64,000 bases of DNA from Lachnospiraceae bacterium (GTDB lineage Bacteria > Bacillota > Clostridia > Lachnospirales > Lachnospiraceae), in NCBI GenBank assembly GCA_029012365.1, contig JAQXLY010000038.1, positions 1 to 64,000 on the forward strand, in the 5' to 3' direction. Both the position numbers and the translations under genes were made by a program. Positions 16,801-27,848 of this stretch are shown here, one piece after another. The notes below the pieces were generated by a model. It was not told the DNA's origin. It saw nothing but the letters and a program-made list of their open reading frames with translations, and searched no databases. Each line of letters starts with the position of its first letter. Position 1 is the first letter of the stretch.

Positions 16801-18045
16801 TTACTTAATGTCCTTTACCAAACCGTCTACAAACTCCTGACCATTAATCTGGGAAGAATAAATCTTACTTACATAGTCAAGGTAAATCTGTGCGGTCTCA
16901 GCAGACATAGCAGTGTCACCGAATAACACGTACTGGCTTGCATTTGCACAAATCTCAGATACGGACTGGGTCAGCGGGTTAATGCTGGAGGTATCATAGT
17001 CCGGTGTCCAAGCCGGAAGACCGCAACCATCAAGGTAACCGTAACGGCAGATACCCTTAGCAAGCTCGAAAGCTGCCTTTGCAGCTACTTCTGCGTTCTT
17101 AGAACCTGCTGCTACTGCAAGAGTATCGGACGGTCCACCGATAAGCTCGCCTAACTGAGACTTGGAAGAATCAATTACCGGGAACTCAGAAACCTTAACA
17201 AAATCTAATCCTGCATTGCTGAAGTCTGCACAGTTCCAGGTTCCGTTCATGTAGAATGCATATTTTCCAGCCATGAAGTTAGCCTTAACTTCATCATTGG
17301 TAAGTGCAATTCCGTTCGGGTCGAAGTACTTCTTGTTAATCATTTCCTGGAAAATACCAACTGCCTTTGCAACATCTGCGTTGTTCCACGAATCGGTGCC
17401 TGCGAAAATCTTGTTAAGAGCGGTAGCACCTGCAGTCTTCTCAATGATGGACTCAAGGTACTCGGTTACACACCAGGTCTCCTTACCGGAGCAGCCAAAC
17501 GGAATGATTCCCTTTGCAACAAGCTTATCGCAGCAATCAATAAGTTCATCGTATGTAGCCGGAACTTCGGTGTAACCAACTTCCTTAAGAAGGTTCATGT
17601 TAGCAAACATACCGACAATGTTCATGGTCATCGGAACACCGTAGTACTTACCGTCGTACTTAACGTTACCCATCATAACCTCAGGGAGCTCGTTCTTGTA
17701 GGTTGCGTAAACATCATCTACACAGTATACACGACCCTCGGATACGAAGTCACCAAGGAATGCACAGGACCAGGTAAAGAAAATGTCCGGCATCTCGTTT
17801 GCGGAAACTGCTGCCTTAATCTTTGTCTTGTAAGCCTGATTTTCTGTTGCTTCCCATTTGAAGTTGATTTCCGGGTGAGCCTTCTCGAAATCTGCAATGG
17901 ATGCCTCATAGGAATGACGGTTAGAGTCACTCTCTGTAGCGATACACCACATGGTAAGATCTGTCTTACCTTCATCCTTCTTGCCGCAGGCAACTAAGGA
18001 CAGAGCCATAGCTCCTACTAATAATGTTGATAATAACTTTTTCAT
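16801..18045 (-). CDS. Extracellular sugar-binding lipoprotein (CUT1 family)
   Basis: The substrate-capturing subunit of the importer, anchored outside the membrane. The 414-residue precursor begins MKKLLSTLLVGAMALS with lipobox LVAC near residue 20, then an acidic, aromatic-rich mature domain of the family 1 solute-binding fold. AGGAGG five bases before this ATG fixes the start; the ORF-track start 24 codons earlier overlaps the preceding lipoprotein gene. It lies upstream of both permease genes. A fucosylated glycan ligand is inferred from context only. Confidence 0.93.
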   Translation of the reverse strand: MKKLLSTLLVGAMALSLVACGKKDEGKTDLTMWCIATESDSNRHSYEASIADFEKAHPEINFKWEATENQAYKTKIKAAVSANEMPDIFFTWSCAFLGDFVSEGRVYCVDDVYATYKNELPEVMMGNVKYDGKYYGVPMTMNIVGMFANMNLLKEVGYTEVPATYDELIDCCDKLVAKGIIPFGCSGKETWCVTEYLESIIEKTAGATALNKIFAGTDSWNNADVAKAVGIFQEMINKKYFDPNGIALTNDEVKANFMAGKYAFYMNGTWNCADFSNAGLDFVKVSEFPVIDSSKSQLGELIGGPSDTLAVAAGSKNAEVAAKAAFELAKGICRYGYLDGCGLPAWTPDYDTSSINPLTQSVSEICANASQYVLFGDTAMSAETAQIYLDYVSKIYSSQINGQEFVDGLVKDIK

Positions 18046-18095
18046 TTTATCCTCCTCTGATAAAATATATTTATGATTACGGGCAGAACCCGTTA

Positions 18096-18683
18096 TCACC
18101 GTTTTAACATAAGCCACGGATACTCTATATGGAGCTCATCTTCGTCTAACGAATAGTAAAACACTGTATCTTCCAATGCCTCGCCATACATAAGCTTTAC
18201 CGTACCGGCTTCCTCATCAACGGCATAATACCCTGTAAGGGCACCGTCTTCCATGAAAGTACCTTTATCCGAAAATTCAAAGGTCCAGCCTTTCTCCTCA
18301 CATTTCCACAAGCCGACTATCGTATCTCCCGGAATCTGTGGCTGTCTGGTGTATGTACTCTGTATGTACACGTACATTCCTTCTCCGTCGAACTGATAAC
18401 GAAGTTTTTTTGTCTCTTCCTTATCATCCGTCAGTGAAATAAACTGCTCGTCGCTTGAATACTGATATTTCTCTCCCTCGAATTTCGCACTGCCGTCCGT
18501 TTTAAACTCAGCTACTGTTTCTTTCGTGTCATGAACATACGCCCATTTGCCGAGTAACTTCTTTTCGTAATCATTCTGCTGTATATCCGATTTTTTGCAA
18601 CCTGCAGCACATACAGCCAAAGTCAGGGAAATAAGCACAAAACATACTATACTTTTTATCTTAACATTGTCTATTTTATTCAT
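18096..18683 (-). CDS. Hypothetical lipoprotein with two similar half-domains
   Basis: The family is not recognised. The 195-residue precursor has a hydrophobic signal segment and lipobox CAAGC near residue 29. The mature part looks like two copies of a roughly 65-residue beta-rich unit: GKWAYVHDTKETVAEFKTDG... and GLWKCEEKGWTFEFSDKG..., each followed by a Tyr-rich strand and an acidic turn. This resembles lipocalin-like or DUF5640-type small beta-barrels found in clostridial lipoproteins. It lies between the alpha-fucosidase and binding-protein genes, 50 bp from the latter, so it may be an accessory surface component of glycan capture. A possible TATAAT lies about 20 bp before its start. Confidence 0.7.
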   Translation of the reverse strand: MNKIDNVKIKSIVCFVLISLTLAVCAAGCKKSDIQQNDYEKKLLGKWAYVHDTKETVAEFKTDGSAKFEGEKYQYSSDEQFISLTDDKEETKKLRYQFDGEGMYVYIQSTYTRQPQIPGDTIVGLWKCEEKGWTFEFSDKGTFMEDGALTGYYAVDEEAGTVKLMYGEALEDTVFYYSLDEDELHIEYPWLMLKR

Positions 18684-18794
18684 TTTTCCACCTGCCTATA
18701 TCTAATTATACCGCAACTTTCACAAAAATGAAAGCATTTTTTTTACTTTTTTAAGCACATATTATACTATTCTTTCTTCATTCGTACAGAAGTC

Positions 18795-20777
18795 CTATTC
18801 AATTACTATCATACCGTGGCCTTCCAGCTTAGGAATTTCGACAAAAACATACGTGTCCTTGTATTCAAAAGCAAGCTCCTCCATTGTCGGTGCCAGATAT
18901 ACTCTTTGCGGAACCCTCTCACAGCGGATTTGCAGCCGAAGGTCTGTCAGCGGAAGCTTTGTATCAACCACAGTCATTCTTCGGCTTTTCTTTTCCGCGA
19001 TATAATGAAGTATATGGACAATTGTTTTGTCATGCTGTTTCCTATACGTAACCTCCGCGCTGGACGGCAAGTTCGTGCGAAGCAACGGGGCATCCAGTAA
19101 CAGATTAATACACTTTTCGACAATATCGCGGTTTATTCTGGCACCCAATTCGATGTATTCCGAGAACACCTGGTTTGCAATGTATATAACATTTCCGTTT
19201 CTTACAATTGACGCATTGCCGGTGAGACACTCAAACGGAAAATGTTTGTGCGAGCAGAAACGGTCGTAAGTGCGATTGAAATAAGGTCTGCCTTCCTTTG
19301 CCAGTATTTCCGCACCCTGTCTTTCTTTTACACAAACACTTTCCTGATACATTGCATACTCCAAAGCAGGCAAGTCTCCCCGGAAGGAATCTTCCGGGAC
19401 AATATAGGAAGGATTATAAGGATTCGGTCCTATATACTCCACACCCAGTTCCTTAATCATAAAGTCCGAATAATCCGGATCAAGCCCTGAGCGATAGCTT
19501 GCAATGAGCTTTCCTCCCCGTTCCAGATAAGCAGATATTTTCTTAGCCATTTCGGAGTCGATTCGAGCATTGTCCGGTAAAATAATCAGCTTATACTTAT
19601 GTAAATCATCCAGACAATCAATAAAATCGAATTGATGGTGCAGCTCCAACATCATCCTCATAGCACCTTCGTCTGAAGTAAACTCTGCATGTACAGGTTC
19701 GTTTGTCATCATAATTCCGATGTCTGCCCGTTTCTCTGTGGAGACACACCACGGCTCCCTTTCCTCGATTTGCGCGTACACTTTGCCGATTCTTTCATAA
19801 ACAGCCTTATCAAGTACCCCTCTCGGATGCATCTGGTCACCGATACATATTTTACTTCCGTTCATAATCATCCTGAAGCACTCATATTCCAGAGCCTCCA
19901 GATTACGCAGGCTTCCGAAATCTCCCCACGCATTATGGAATTTACCGTTCATTCCGATAATCTCAGCTTTTTTTCTGTTATGGTAGTTCACATATAACGG
20001 AAAATGATTGTACCCCCAGGTTTCCGAAGGCAATGATTCTATCTCTATATGAGTCAGATACTTCAACCGTTCATTTATACTGATTTCCAGGTCATATCCG
20101 TTATCCGGTGCCAAATCACCGTTAAAGAAAACTAATGCGTCCGGACACTTTCCCTTCACATAGGAATATAGTCTTTTCATAAAACGAGTCACTACAATCA
20201 GGTCATGTTTCCTGACGTCTTCCGGCTCCTGCGGAGAAAGCCCCAACAACTTCATACTTTTTTGGCAATCCTTACAAACACAGCCATGCTGCGATATGAT
20301 ATCGAACCAAAAACCGTCCACAGGATACAATGAAATAATTTCATCCACCTGCTTAAAAATGAACTCCAGATAGTCTTCTTTATTTAAACATAGATTTCGC
20401 CAACTGTATTCCTCCTTGCAAAAAGGGGCTTTGCCGCCCAGAACACCGTCGGAGTTTACCTCTAACCAGTTAAGATTTTCTGCAGCTGCTTCCTCCCAGC
20501 CTATCGGAAAATAAATAGGAGCTTTCATTCCTTCTGCATGAAGTGCTGCTATCATTTCTCCTAAAAGATCTCTTTTAAGCCCCGGATGAACTCTGCCAAC
20601 CTTCGTAGGATAGTAGCACATTCCGTGATGACATTTCGCAAAAATATTAACAGACTGAACGCCGGCTTTTTTTAATGTAGCCGTAAACTCCACCGGATTA
20701 AAATCTGCCCCCACCTCCGGAATGGCAGGGGATGTATGAAAATCTAGATGTATTTGTCTGTAGGCTAATTCTTCCAT
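18795..20777 (-). CDS. Probable alpha-L-fucosidase, GH151-like (beta-galactosidase trimerisation-type fold)
   Basis: A cytoplasmic glycosidase of 660 residues with no signal peptide. The N-terminal part looks like an (alpha/beta)8 barrel, with FWFD near residue 150 in the position typical of the Asp nucleophile in related fucosidase-like barrels. A Rossmann-like trimerisation segment (LIILPDNARIDSEMAKKISAYLERGGKLIASY) follows in the middle, then a beta-rich C-terminus. This order is found in proteins annotated as beta-galactosidase trimerisation-domain and in GH151 fucosidases. It lies 40 bp downstream of fucI, which supports a fucosidase. Family assignment is from memory; GH42-like or other retaining specificity remains possible. 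AAAGGAG precedes the ATG. Confidence 0.7.
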   Translation of the reverse strand: MEELAYRQIHLDFHTSPAIPEVGADFNPVEFTATLKKAGVQSVNIFAKCHHGMCYYPTKVGRVHPGLKRDLLGEMIAALHAEGMKAPIYFPIGWEEAAAENLNWLEVNSDGVLGGKAPFCKEEYSWRNLCLNKEDYLEFIFKQVDEIISLYPVDGFWFDIISQHGCVCKDCQKSMKLLGLSPQEPEDVRKHDLIVVTRFMKRLYSYVKGKCPDALVFFNGDLAPDNGYDLEISINERLKYLTHIEIESLPSETWGYNHFPLYVNYHNRKKAEIIGMNGKFHNAWGDFGSLRNLEALEYECFRMIMNGSKICIGDQMHPRGVLDKAVYERIGKVYAQIEEREPWCVSTEKRADIGIMMTNEPVHAEFTSDEGAMRMMLELHHQFDFIDCLDDLHKYKLIILPDNARIDSEMAKKISAYLERGGKLIASYRSGLDPDYSDFMIKELGVEYIGPNPYNPSYIVPEDSFRGDLPALEYAMYQESVCVKERQGAEILAKEGRPYFNRTYDRFCSHKHFPFECLTGNASIVRNGNVIYIANQVFSEYIELGARINRDIVEKCINLLLDAPLLRTNLPSSAEVTYRKQHDKTIVHILHYIAEKKSRRMTVVDTKLPLTDLRLQIRCERVPQRVYLAPTMEELAFEYKDTYVFVEIPKLEGHGMIVIE

Positions 20778-20817
20778 GCATAGCTTCTCCTTTGCTGTAG
20801 TGATTCACATCGTCGTA

Positions 20818-22617
20818 CTATTTGTACATAGGCCCGTATGCCGCACATGCACGATAATCAGCAGCTTCTTTATCCATTCCAAAGGCATCCCAGGCTTTCG
20901 GTCTGAAAATATCTTCTGCCGGTACGTTATGCATACAGACCGGAATTCTCAAGATAGAACAAAGCGTGATTAAATCCGCACCGATATGTCCGTAGGAAAT
21001 CGCGCCATGGTTTGCACCCCAATTATTCATTACGTCATAGGCCGTCTTAAACGGAGAACCTTCTCTGCCGTCACACCTCGGTGCAAACCAGGTACAAGGC
21101 CATGTATAGTCCGTTCTCTTCCACAGGGTATGAGATACCTCTGCAGGAAGCTCTACCGTCCAGCCTTCTGCAATTTGCAGAACCGGTCCCAATCCCTTAA
21201 TTAAGTTCAGACGAATCATTGTGGCCGGCATCTGCGCCTTTGTCTCAAATCTGGAAGAATAACCGCCGCCGCGGAAGTACCCCTTGTCAGCCGGATTCCA
21301 TGTAGTATTTTCCATAATGGCATCCTGGTCCTCCTGCGTCACTTCGTACCAAGGCTTCATAACCGCAGCTCCGTTGGCATCCTTTGCCCCTCCGTTGGCA
21401 TCCAGACAGCATGCGCCGGAATTAATCAGATGAATTACTCCATCCGCCTGTTTGGCTATTCCGTCAATTTCATAACCGGTTACCCGTTTAATGGAGTCGC
21501 CGCTCCAGTAAGTCCTGACATCGGCAAACATTTGCGCCCTGTTCGTTAACAACTTCATAAACAACATGCTGACACCATTGAGAACATCATTTTCCGTAGC
21601 AAGAATATAAGGCTCTCTTGCACCGTTCCAATCGAAGGAAGAATTCAATATAGCCTCCGCGAAATCTCCGTTCGGATAGAAATCCGTCCACTGACGTTGT
21701 CCCTGAAAACCGGCAGCAATTGCATTGTGACCTAACATTTCTTCTTCAAAGCCGGCCGGCAACGTTTGATTTCCGTTCATCAGATCTTTGATAATGACAG
21801 CCATCTTTACAGCAAATTCAAACTGTTCTTCCTTCACCGCATCATCATCCCTGATAAAATCAGGATTTTTATCAAAACCAATCTTACATTTTTCTTTTGC
21901 CCATTTCAGTGCTTTCCGAAATTCCTCTTCATTATATATGCCCTTGGACATACGACGAACAATTTCAACTTCATCTACGGATTCCACTCTTAATCCCAAA
22001 TAAGACTCCAGAAAATCAGAATCGACAATAGAGCCACCGATTCCCATGCAAATGGAACCGATTTGCAGGTAGGATTTCCCCCTCATCGTGGCAGCAGCAA
22101 CCGCAGCACGAGCGAATCTTAATAATTTTTCCCGAACATCCTCATCAATCGTGCCGTCGTCCGCATCTACGACATTATGGCCATAGATACCAAAAGCCGG
22201 CAATCCTTTTTGTGCATGTGTTGCAAGCACGCTCGCCAAATACACAGCTCCCGGTCTTTCTGTTGCATTTAATCCCCAGACGCCCTTTATGGTAGAAGGA
22301 TCCATATCCATTGTTTCAGACCCGTAACACCAGCACGGGGTTACAGTTAAAGTGATCGCAACGTTTTCCCGCCGAAACTTTTCTTCGCAGGCTGCCGCTT
22401 CCGCAACGCGCCCGATTGTAGTATCGGCAATAACAACCTTTACCGGCTGTCCGTTGGAATACTTTAGGTTTTTTTCAAATAATTCTTTTGCCGTCCGCGC
22501 CATGTCCATTGTCTGCTTTTCCAGAGACTCGCGAACCTTCAAAGGGCCTCTTCTTCCGTCAATCGTCGGACGAATTCCAATCACCGGGTAACCACCGATC
22601 AATCTGTTTTCAACCAT
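20818..22617 (-). CDS. fucI: L-fucose isomerase
   Basis: Converts L-fucose to L-fuculose (and D-arabinose to D-ribulose) with a Mn2+ cofactor in the cytoplasm. The length (599 residues) is that of FucI, and the N-terminal [22 protein letters not shown] and the region [22 protein letters not shown] are family hallmarks. GGAGG lies ahead of the ATG. It is the first gene of the fucose block, only 21 bp after the stop of the foldase-like gene of the mfd operon, with no recognisable promoter in that gap. No fuculokinase, fuculose-phosphate aldolase or mutarotase gene is in the window, so the later steps must be encoded elsewhere. Confidence 0.95.
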   Translation of the reverse strand: MVENRLIGGYPVIGIRPTIDGRRGPLKVRESLEKQTMDMARTAKELFEKNLKYSNGQPVKVVIADTTIGRVAEAAACEEKFRRENVAITLTVTPCWCYGSETMDMDPSTIKGVWGLNATERPGAVYLASVLATHAQKGLPAFGIYGHNVVDADDGTIDEDVREKLLRFARAAVAAATMRGKSYLQIGSICMGIGGSIVDSDFLESYLGLRVESVDEVEIVRRMSKGIYNEEEFRKALKWAKEKCKIGFDKNPDFIRDDDAVKEEQFEFAVKMAVIIKDLMNGNQTLPAGFEEEMLGHNAIAAGFQGQRQWTDFYPNGDFAEAILNSSFDWNGAREPYILATENDVLNGVSMLFMKLLTNRAQMFADVRTYWSGDSIKRVTGYEIDGIAKQADGVIHLINSGACCLDANGGAKDANGAAVMKPWYEVTQEDQDAIMENTTWNPADKGYFRGGGYSSRFETKAQMPATMIRLNLIKGLGPVLQIAEGWTVELPAEVSHTLWKRTDYTWPCTWFAPRCDGREGSPFKTAYDVMNNWGANHGAISYGHIGADLITLCSILRIPVCMHNVPAEDIFRPKAWDAFGMDKEAADYRACAAYGPMYK

Positions 22618-22638
22618 TATTTTTCCTCCGTTTCTTAA

Positions 22639-23673
22639 TTATTTATCTTCATTTTTCACCGCATTCAAATCAGAGCCGATTACCTCCCAAAGCTCCTCAT
22701 TTACCTCAATCTCGGACCCGCTTTGCCACTCGTCGTAAAGCGCTCTGAATGCTTCTTCCTGACGAAGCGAAATCAATTCTTCTTTCTTTGCAATCGTTGC
22801 ATCTTCATCATATTCGGATGCACAGTAAAAAATGTAATAACCGTTTTCCGCCCGAAGCTGCATTGCCTCTCCCGCAGCCAGAGAATACACCGCACCGAAT
22901 TCTTCCGGAAGCTCCCCCTCACCTGTCATGATATCCAGATACTCCCTGTCGTCCGTATTGGCATAAGCAAGCGAATAAAAGTCGGCAGTTGTCTGCGCTT
23001 CCTTATATAAAGAATCAAACCGGTCCAGAGTTGCAATCAGCTCCTGTACCGTCAGAGCCGTCCGGTTTCCGGACTCATCCTCATGATAGTTCTTTAACAT
23101 CAGACTCTGAAAATGCTTTTGTGCGGCCTCTTCATCGGAAATGTCCGTATCCACATTCAATGTCACACTGTCATAAACCTTCTGTGCCAGGGCTGTATCC
23201 GAATATACCCGTTCCACATCCTTACGTGCGATTCCGTATAAAGCAAGTGTACCGTACTCCGCCTTTCCCATATATTCCTCCGTCCGTTCCGCCACCCGCT
23301 TTTTTTCCTCGCTGTCCAGTTCAATCCCCATCTTCTTTGCCTGTGCGCATACTGTCTTTACATAAATCACCTGCTCTAAAGTCCGGTTTTTTACCCATTC
23401 TCCCAGCGTTGTACCGTCTTCTTTTAAAATGTAACTCCAGATTTCATCACCATAAGCGCTTTCATATTCCTGCTTTGCGGACTGCAAATACAGCATTATC
23501 TCCCTGTAACCTACGCCTACGCCGTCAATCGTAACCACAGTCTTATCCATATACTCCGTCCGGTCGGCACCCGCCGTCGGTGTCCCCGGTTTCCCCGTCT
23601 TTTCATTGCAGCCTGTCACAATCCCCGATAAAAGGCATAATACAAAACAGGCCGCTATCCATTTTCTTTTCAT
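22639..23673 (-). CDS. SurA/PrsA-like foldase lipoprotein
   Basis: A membrane-anchored extracytoplasmic protein, probably a chaperone or peptidyl-prolyl isomerase for secreted proteins. The 344-residue precursor starts MKRKWIAACFVL with lipobox VTGC near residue 21. A SurA-N-like helical segment (VTIDGVGVGYREIMLYLQSAKQEYES) follows, then a region that may be a diverged parvulin domain (EYLDIMTGEGELPEEF ... MQLRAENGYYIFYC). The catalytic parvulin pattern is not clear, so it may be a pure chaperone. AAGGAG fixes the start. It follows mfd by 36 bp; such genes commonly follow pth-mfd in this lineage. Confidence 0.8.
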   Translation of the reverse strand: MKRKWIAACFVLCLLSGIVTGCNEKTGKPGTPTAGADRTEYMDKTVVTIDGVGVGYREIMLYLQSAKQEYESAYGDEIWSYILKEDGTTLGEWVKNRTLEQVIYVKTVCAQAKKMGIELDSEEKKRVAERTEEYMGKAEYGTLALYGIARKDVERVYSDTALAQKVYDSVTLNVDTDISDEEAAQKHFQSLMLKNYHEDESGNRTALTVQELIATLDRFDSLYKEAQTTADFYSLAYANTDDREYLDIMTGEGELPEEFGAVYSLAAGEAMQLRAENGYYIFYCASEYDEDATIAKKEELISLRQEEAFRALYDEWQSGSEIEVNEELWEVIGSDLNAVKNEDK

Positions 23674-23709
23674 TCCGTACTCCTTCCTTTTCTCCGGCAT
23701 ACCAAAGCA

Positions 23710-26700
23710 CTAAACCAGTTCCTCCTTCATCGCCTTAAGCAGCTCCCTTAACTCTTTCAGGACGCTCTTCACATCCGGTCGTCCGCTACTTTTCCCGCGA
23801 AGCACCGCCGGCTCATAAATAAACTCCGGATTCCCCTCCATCGAAAACCTCAGTCTGCCGTCATACTGCTCCAACAGTGCCGGAATACGCTGCGGAATCA
23901 GCCTTGCCTTCGGATAAAGCAAAAGCTTTACCACAGCTCCGTGCCAGGTAAGCTGGGTTACATATACCTCATGTGCAAAGGATTTCAGTAATGCAATCTC
24001 CAGTAACCGGCTTACACTCTGCGGAATGTCTCCGAATCTGTCGATTAATTCATCCTGAAGCTCGTAAAGCTCCTCCTCCGACCGGATAAGCGCAATTCGT
24101 TTATACATATCCAGCTTCTGCACCTCATTCCGTATATATGTTTCCGGAATATAAGCATCCGCCTCCAAATCTACCGAAGTATCAAATTCCTCCTCAGGAG
24201 ACACATCCCCTTTGATTTCTTTTACCGCTTCATTTAAAAGCTTACAATATAAATCGTATCCTACCGCCTCCATATGACCGCTCTGTTCTGCCCCGAGCAG
24301 ATTCCCGGCTCCCCGGATTTCAAGGTCACGCATGGCAATCTTAAAGCCCGAACCCAGCTCCGTAAACTCTTTAATTGCCGCAAGTCTCTTTTCGGCAATC
24401 TCCTTTAACATTTTATCGCGCTTATACATCAAAAATGCATACGCCGTTCGATTTGTGCGTCCCACACGTCCGCGGAGCTGGTAGAGCTGGGACAGTCCCA
24501 GACGGTCCGCATCGGCAATAATCATTGTATTTACATTGGAAATATCCAGTCCGGTTTCAATAATTGTGGTAGAAACCAGAACATCAATTTCCCCGTTAAT
24601 AAACTCATACATTATCTTTTCCAGCGCACGCTCGGTCATCTGACCGTGGGCATATGCCACATTTGCCTCAGGCAGCATTTTCTGCAGCCCGGCTGCCACC
24701 TCATCAATTCCGTGTACACGGTTATATACGTAATATACCTGTCCGCCTCTGGCAAGCTCACGGCAGATTGCCTCCCGTACCATCTCGTCATTCTGTTCCA
24801 GTACAAAGGTCTGAATCGGCAGACGATCCACCGGAGGTTCCTCCAAAATACTCATATCCCGGATGCCGATCAGGCTCATATGAAGTGTCCGCGGAATCGG
24901 CGTTGCCGTCAGGGTCAGTACATCCACATCCCCTTTCAGCTGTTTGATTTTTTCCTTATGTGCCACACCGAAGCGCTGTTCCTCATCAACAATGAGCAGG
25001 CCGAGGTTTTTCGGCTGAATATCCTTTGACAATACTCTGTGTGTTCCGATTACAATATCAACTGAACCCTTTTTCAATCCCTCGATGACCGCCTTTTGCT
25101 GTGCGGGTGTCCGAAATCTGGACAGCAGCTCAATCCGCACCGGGTAATTCATCATACGCTGGGTAAATGTATTGTAATGCTGCTGCGCCAGAATCGTTGT
25201 AGGCACGAGCACCACTACCTGTTTTCCGTTGGACACTGCCTTAAACGCCGCACGGAGTGCCACCTCTGTCTTTCCGTACCCTACATCTCCGCAAAGCAGG
25301 CGGTCCATAATACGGGTACTCTCCATATCCCTTTTAATTTCTTCGATAGCACGAAGCTGGTCATCGGTCTCTTCAAACGGAAACAAATCCTCCATTTCCT
25401 TCTGCCAGACCGTATCCTCCTCGCAGGCAAAGCCCTTCTTGGAGCTGCGAAGCGCATACAGCTCCACCAGCTCCTTTGCAAGATCCCGTACCGCTCCCCG
25501 CACGCGGGTCTTTGTATTCTTCCATTCCACGGAATTCAGCTTATTAAGCTTCGGCTTTTTTGCCGCATCCGCCGACGCATATTTCTGAATCACATCAAGC
25601 CCGGTGGCAGGAACATAAAGATTTCCTCCGTCCCCGTATTCGATTTTAATATAATCCTTCGTGACCTTTTCCACTTCAATCTTTTCAATACCGCGATAAA
25701 TTCCGAGTCCGTGATTTTCATGAACCACATAATCACCGAAGGTCAGGTCGTTCAGGCTCCCGATATGCTGACCGTCATAGGTCTTGCGCTTTTTCTTCTT
25801 ATGCTCCGTACCGAAAATATCACTTTCGGAAATCACCGCCCATTTAATCATCGGATACTCAAAGCCGCGATGAACGCTGCCGCTGCCGACTAAAATTTCT
25901 CCCGGCTGTACCACACGGTCCGAATCATCACAATAAAAGGCAGTCAGCTCCCTTTCTCTCAAATCACCCGCAAGACGCTCCGCACGTACACCGGAAGCAC
26001 ATAAAAGCACTACCCGGTACCCGCTCTTTTTCCATGCCTGCAAATCCTTTACCAATAGCTCAAAATTATTGTTATATCCCGCAACGGAACGCACAGTCAG
26101 GTCAAAACGTGCCGTAGCCGCAAGATAAGGCAGCTTTTGTTCGAGCATGGACATCAGCACCGTATTCTTCCGCCCAAGATTTGCAAGCAGCGCCTTGTAA
26201 TCGAATATAACATCTGCCTGTCCCGGCAGAATATACCCTTTCTCCAGACGTCCGGTCATACTCTGTGAGAACTCCTCAGCCACAGCATCTCCCTTTTCGG
26301 CAAGCCGTGCCGGTTCATCCAGAAAGATAATGGTATCATCACCGAAATAGTCAAAGAACGACACCGTATTGTCATAAAAGTAGCGGATACAATTATCTGC
26401 TCCCGCAAGTCCTCCGAGACAGTCAATCCTCTCACAAAGCTCCTCTGTCTCCCGCCGCAGTCTGGCTGCCTCCTCGGTTTTCATTTTCTTCCGGAGCACT
26501 TCAATGTTTTTCGCCGTCTCACTCCGTATTCTTTCAAGTCCGTCTGCCTTTTGCCCCTCTTCTAAAATCAGCTCGGTTGCCGGGTAAATGCAGATTCGTT
26601 CCACCTGATCTATGGAACGTTGGTTCGTTACATCAAAATAGCGGATGGAATCTACTTCATCTCCGAAAAATTCAATACGAAACGGCGCATCCTCCGTCAA

Positions 26701-27246
26701 TACAAACACATCCAGAATGCCGCCGCGCACCGCAAATTCTCCCGGATGCTCCACCTGTCCCTGTCTCTCATAGCCAAGGCTTACCAGCTGTTTTGTTAAA
26801 CCGGTTAAGTCCGCCACATCCTCCCTTGCCAGAAAAATGCAGTGTTCCTTCACGTAACTTAACGGAAGCACATGGTCGATGCCGCCGTCAATCGTAGTTA
26901 CAATCGTAACCGGCTGTTCCTCCAAAAGCTTCCGTATTACCCGCATCCGCTCTCTTATCAAACCGTTGCCGTGGATATCCGCACTGAAAAAAATAACGTC
27001 CTTTGCAGGATAATACAATGTCTCCGAATCATATAAGCGGCAATCCTCGCATATTTCTTTTGCTTTTAGTTCGTTGTACGTCACAATCAGACGCACACGG
27101 TAGTTTTCTCCCAGCGTATGCACAAAATGGCATTTCTGGGAATCAATACAGCCGGTTACGGCAACCGGTGTCTTCTTCCTCAGCAATGCCTCTGCACATT
27201 CTTCATATTCTCTTAATGCCTTTAACGGCTCGGTGTAAGTAAGCAT
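23710..27246 (-). CDS. mfd: Transcription-repair coupling factor Mfd
   Basis: A DNA translocase that removes stalled RNA polymerase and recruits UvrA. The 1178 residues show the UvrB-like N-terminal module, the RNA-polymerase-interacting domain ([17 protein letters not shown], near 490), and a RecG-like helicase with Walker [20 protein letters not shown] in [12 protein letters not shown], and [13 protein letters not shown] domain follows at the C-terminus (RLRFSMEGN area). The start MLTYTEPLK is preceded by GAGGAGGAG; the ORF-track start six codons earlier overlaps pth. It follows pth by eight bp, the standard pth-mfd arrangement. Confidence 0.97.
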   Translation of the reverse strand: MLTYTEPLKALREYEECAEALLRKKTPVAVTGCIDSQKCHFVHTLGENYRVRLIVTYNELKAKEICEDCRLYDSETLYYPAKDVIFFSADIHGNGLIRERMRVIRKLLEEQPVTIVTTIDGGIDHVLPLSYVKEHCIFLAREDVADLTGLTKQLVSLGYERQGQVEHPGEFAVRGGILDVFVLTEDAPFRIEFFGDEVDSIRYFDVTNQRSIDQVERICIYPATELILEEGQKADGLERIRSETAKNIEVLRKKMKTEEAARLRRETEELCERIDCLGGLAGADNCIRYFYDNTVSFFDYFGDDTIIFLDEPARLAEKGDAVAEEFSQSMTGRLEKGYILPGQADVIFDYKALLANLGRKNTVLMSMLEQKLPYLAATARFDLTVRSVAGYNNNFELLVKDLQAWKKSGYRVVLLCASGVRAERLAGDLRERELTAFYCDDSDRVVQPGEILVGSGSVHRGFEYPMIKWAVISESDIFGTEHKKKKRKTYDGQHIGSLNDLTFGDYVVHENHGLGIYRGIEKIEVEKVTKDYIKIEYGDGGNLYVPATGLDVIQKYASADAAKKPKLNKLNSVEWKNTKTRVRGAVRDLAKELVELYALRSSKKGFACEEDTVWQKEMEDLFPFEETDDQLRAIEEIKRDMESTRIMDRLLCGDVGYGKTEVALRAAFKAVSNGKQVVVLVPTTILAQQHYNTFTQRMMNYPVRIELLSRFRTPAQQKAVIEGLKKGSVDIVIGTHRVLSKDIQPKNLGLLIVDEEQRFGVAHKEKIKQLKGDVDVLTLTATPIPRTLHMSLIGIRDMSILEEPPVDRLPIQTFVLEQNDEMVREAICRELARGGQVYYVYNRVHGIDEVAAGLQKMLPEANVAYAHGQMTERALEKIMYEFINGEIDVLVSTTIIETGLDISNVNTMIIADADRLGLSQLYQLRGRVGRTNRTAYAFLMYKRDKMLKEIAEKRLAAIKEFTELGSGFKIAMRDLEIRGAGNLLGAEQSGHMEAVGYDLYCKLLNEAVKEIKGDVSPEEEFDTSVDLEADAYIPETYIRNEVQKLDMYKRIALIRSEEELYELQDELIDRFGDIPQSVSRLLEIALLKSFAHEVYVTQLTWHGAVVKLLLYPKARLIPQRIPALLEQYDGRLRFSMEGNPEFIYEPAVLRGKSSGRPDVKSVLKELRELLKAMKEELV

Positions 27247-27254
27247 ACTCCTCC

Positions 27255-27818
27255 TCACAGGCAATTACACCTGTTCATGGCTGTTTCGATTCCTTCTTTC
27301 ATAATGATACTACATGCTTTTGCGGCATTTCCTACCGCTTCCCGCATAAGCGGAAGCTCCTCCGCCTGAAATCTTCCAAGCACATAGTCCGCCAAATCCC
27401 ATCCGGCCGGCTTTTCTCCTATGCCGATACGGATACGGGCAAACTCTTCCGTACCGAGTCTCGCAATAATACTCTTCATGCCGTTATGCCCGCCCGCACT
27501 TCCTTTTTTCCGCACGCGAAGCTTTCCCACCGGCAAAGAAATATCATCATAGATTACTATAATATGCCCCGGATCTAATTTATAGTAGTCCATCGCTTCC
27601 TTAATACAATCTCCGCTCAGATTCATAAAGGTGAGCGGCTGTACAAGTAAGACCTTCTCACCTTCAATCACACCTTTCCCGCAAAGCCCTTTATGTTTCT
27701 TTGTATCCAGCGTAATCCGGTAATCATCGCAAAGTCTCGTAATCGTATCATACCCGATATTATGTCTGGTGCCGGCATAATCCCTTGTGGGATTTCCCAG
27801 TCCTGCAATCAAATACAT
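27255..27818 (-). CDS. pth: Peptidyl-tRNA hydrolase
   Basis: Recycles peptidyl-tRNA released from stalled ribosomes. The 187 residues carry MYLIAGLGNPTRDYAGTRHN with the conserved Asn and catalytic His, FMNLSG, IVIYDDISLPVGKLRVRKKG and GGHNGMKSI with the substrate-contacting Asn. The length is typical. It lies between the polysaccharide deacetylase gene (30 bp) and mfd (8 bp) and is part of a long minus-strand transcript. Confidence 0.97.
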   Translation of the reverse strand: MYLIAGLGNPTRDYAGTRHNIGYDTITRLCDDYRITLDTKKHKGLCGKGVIEGEKVLLVQPLTFMNLSGDCIKEAMDYYKLDPGHIIVIYDDISLPVGKLRVRKKGSAGGHNGMKSIIARLGTEEFARIRIGIGEKPAGWDLADYVLGRFQAEELPLMREAVGNAAKACSIIMKEGIETAMNRCNCL

Positions 27819-27848
27819 CGTTCTCCGTCCTTTTTACAAAATAGTCCT

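Noticed and set aside
25096-25893. 265-codon plus-strand ORF opposite mfd
   Set aside because: Same cause; mfd is fully conserved on the other strand.
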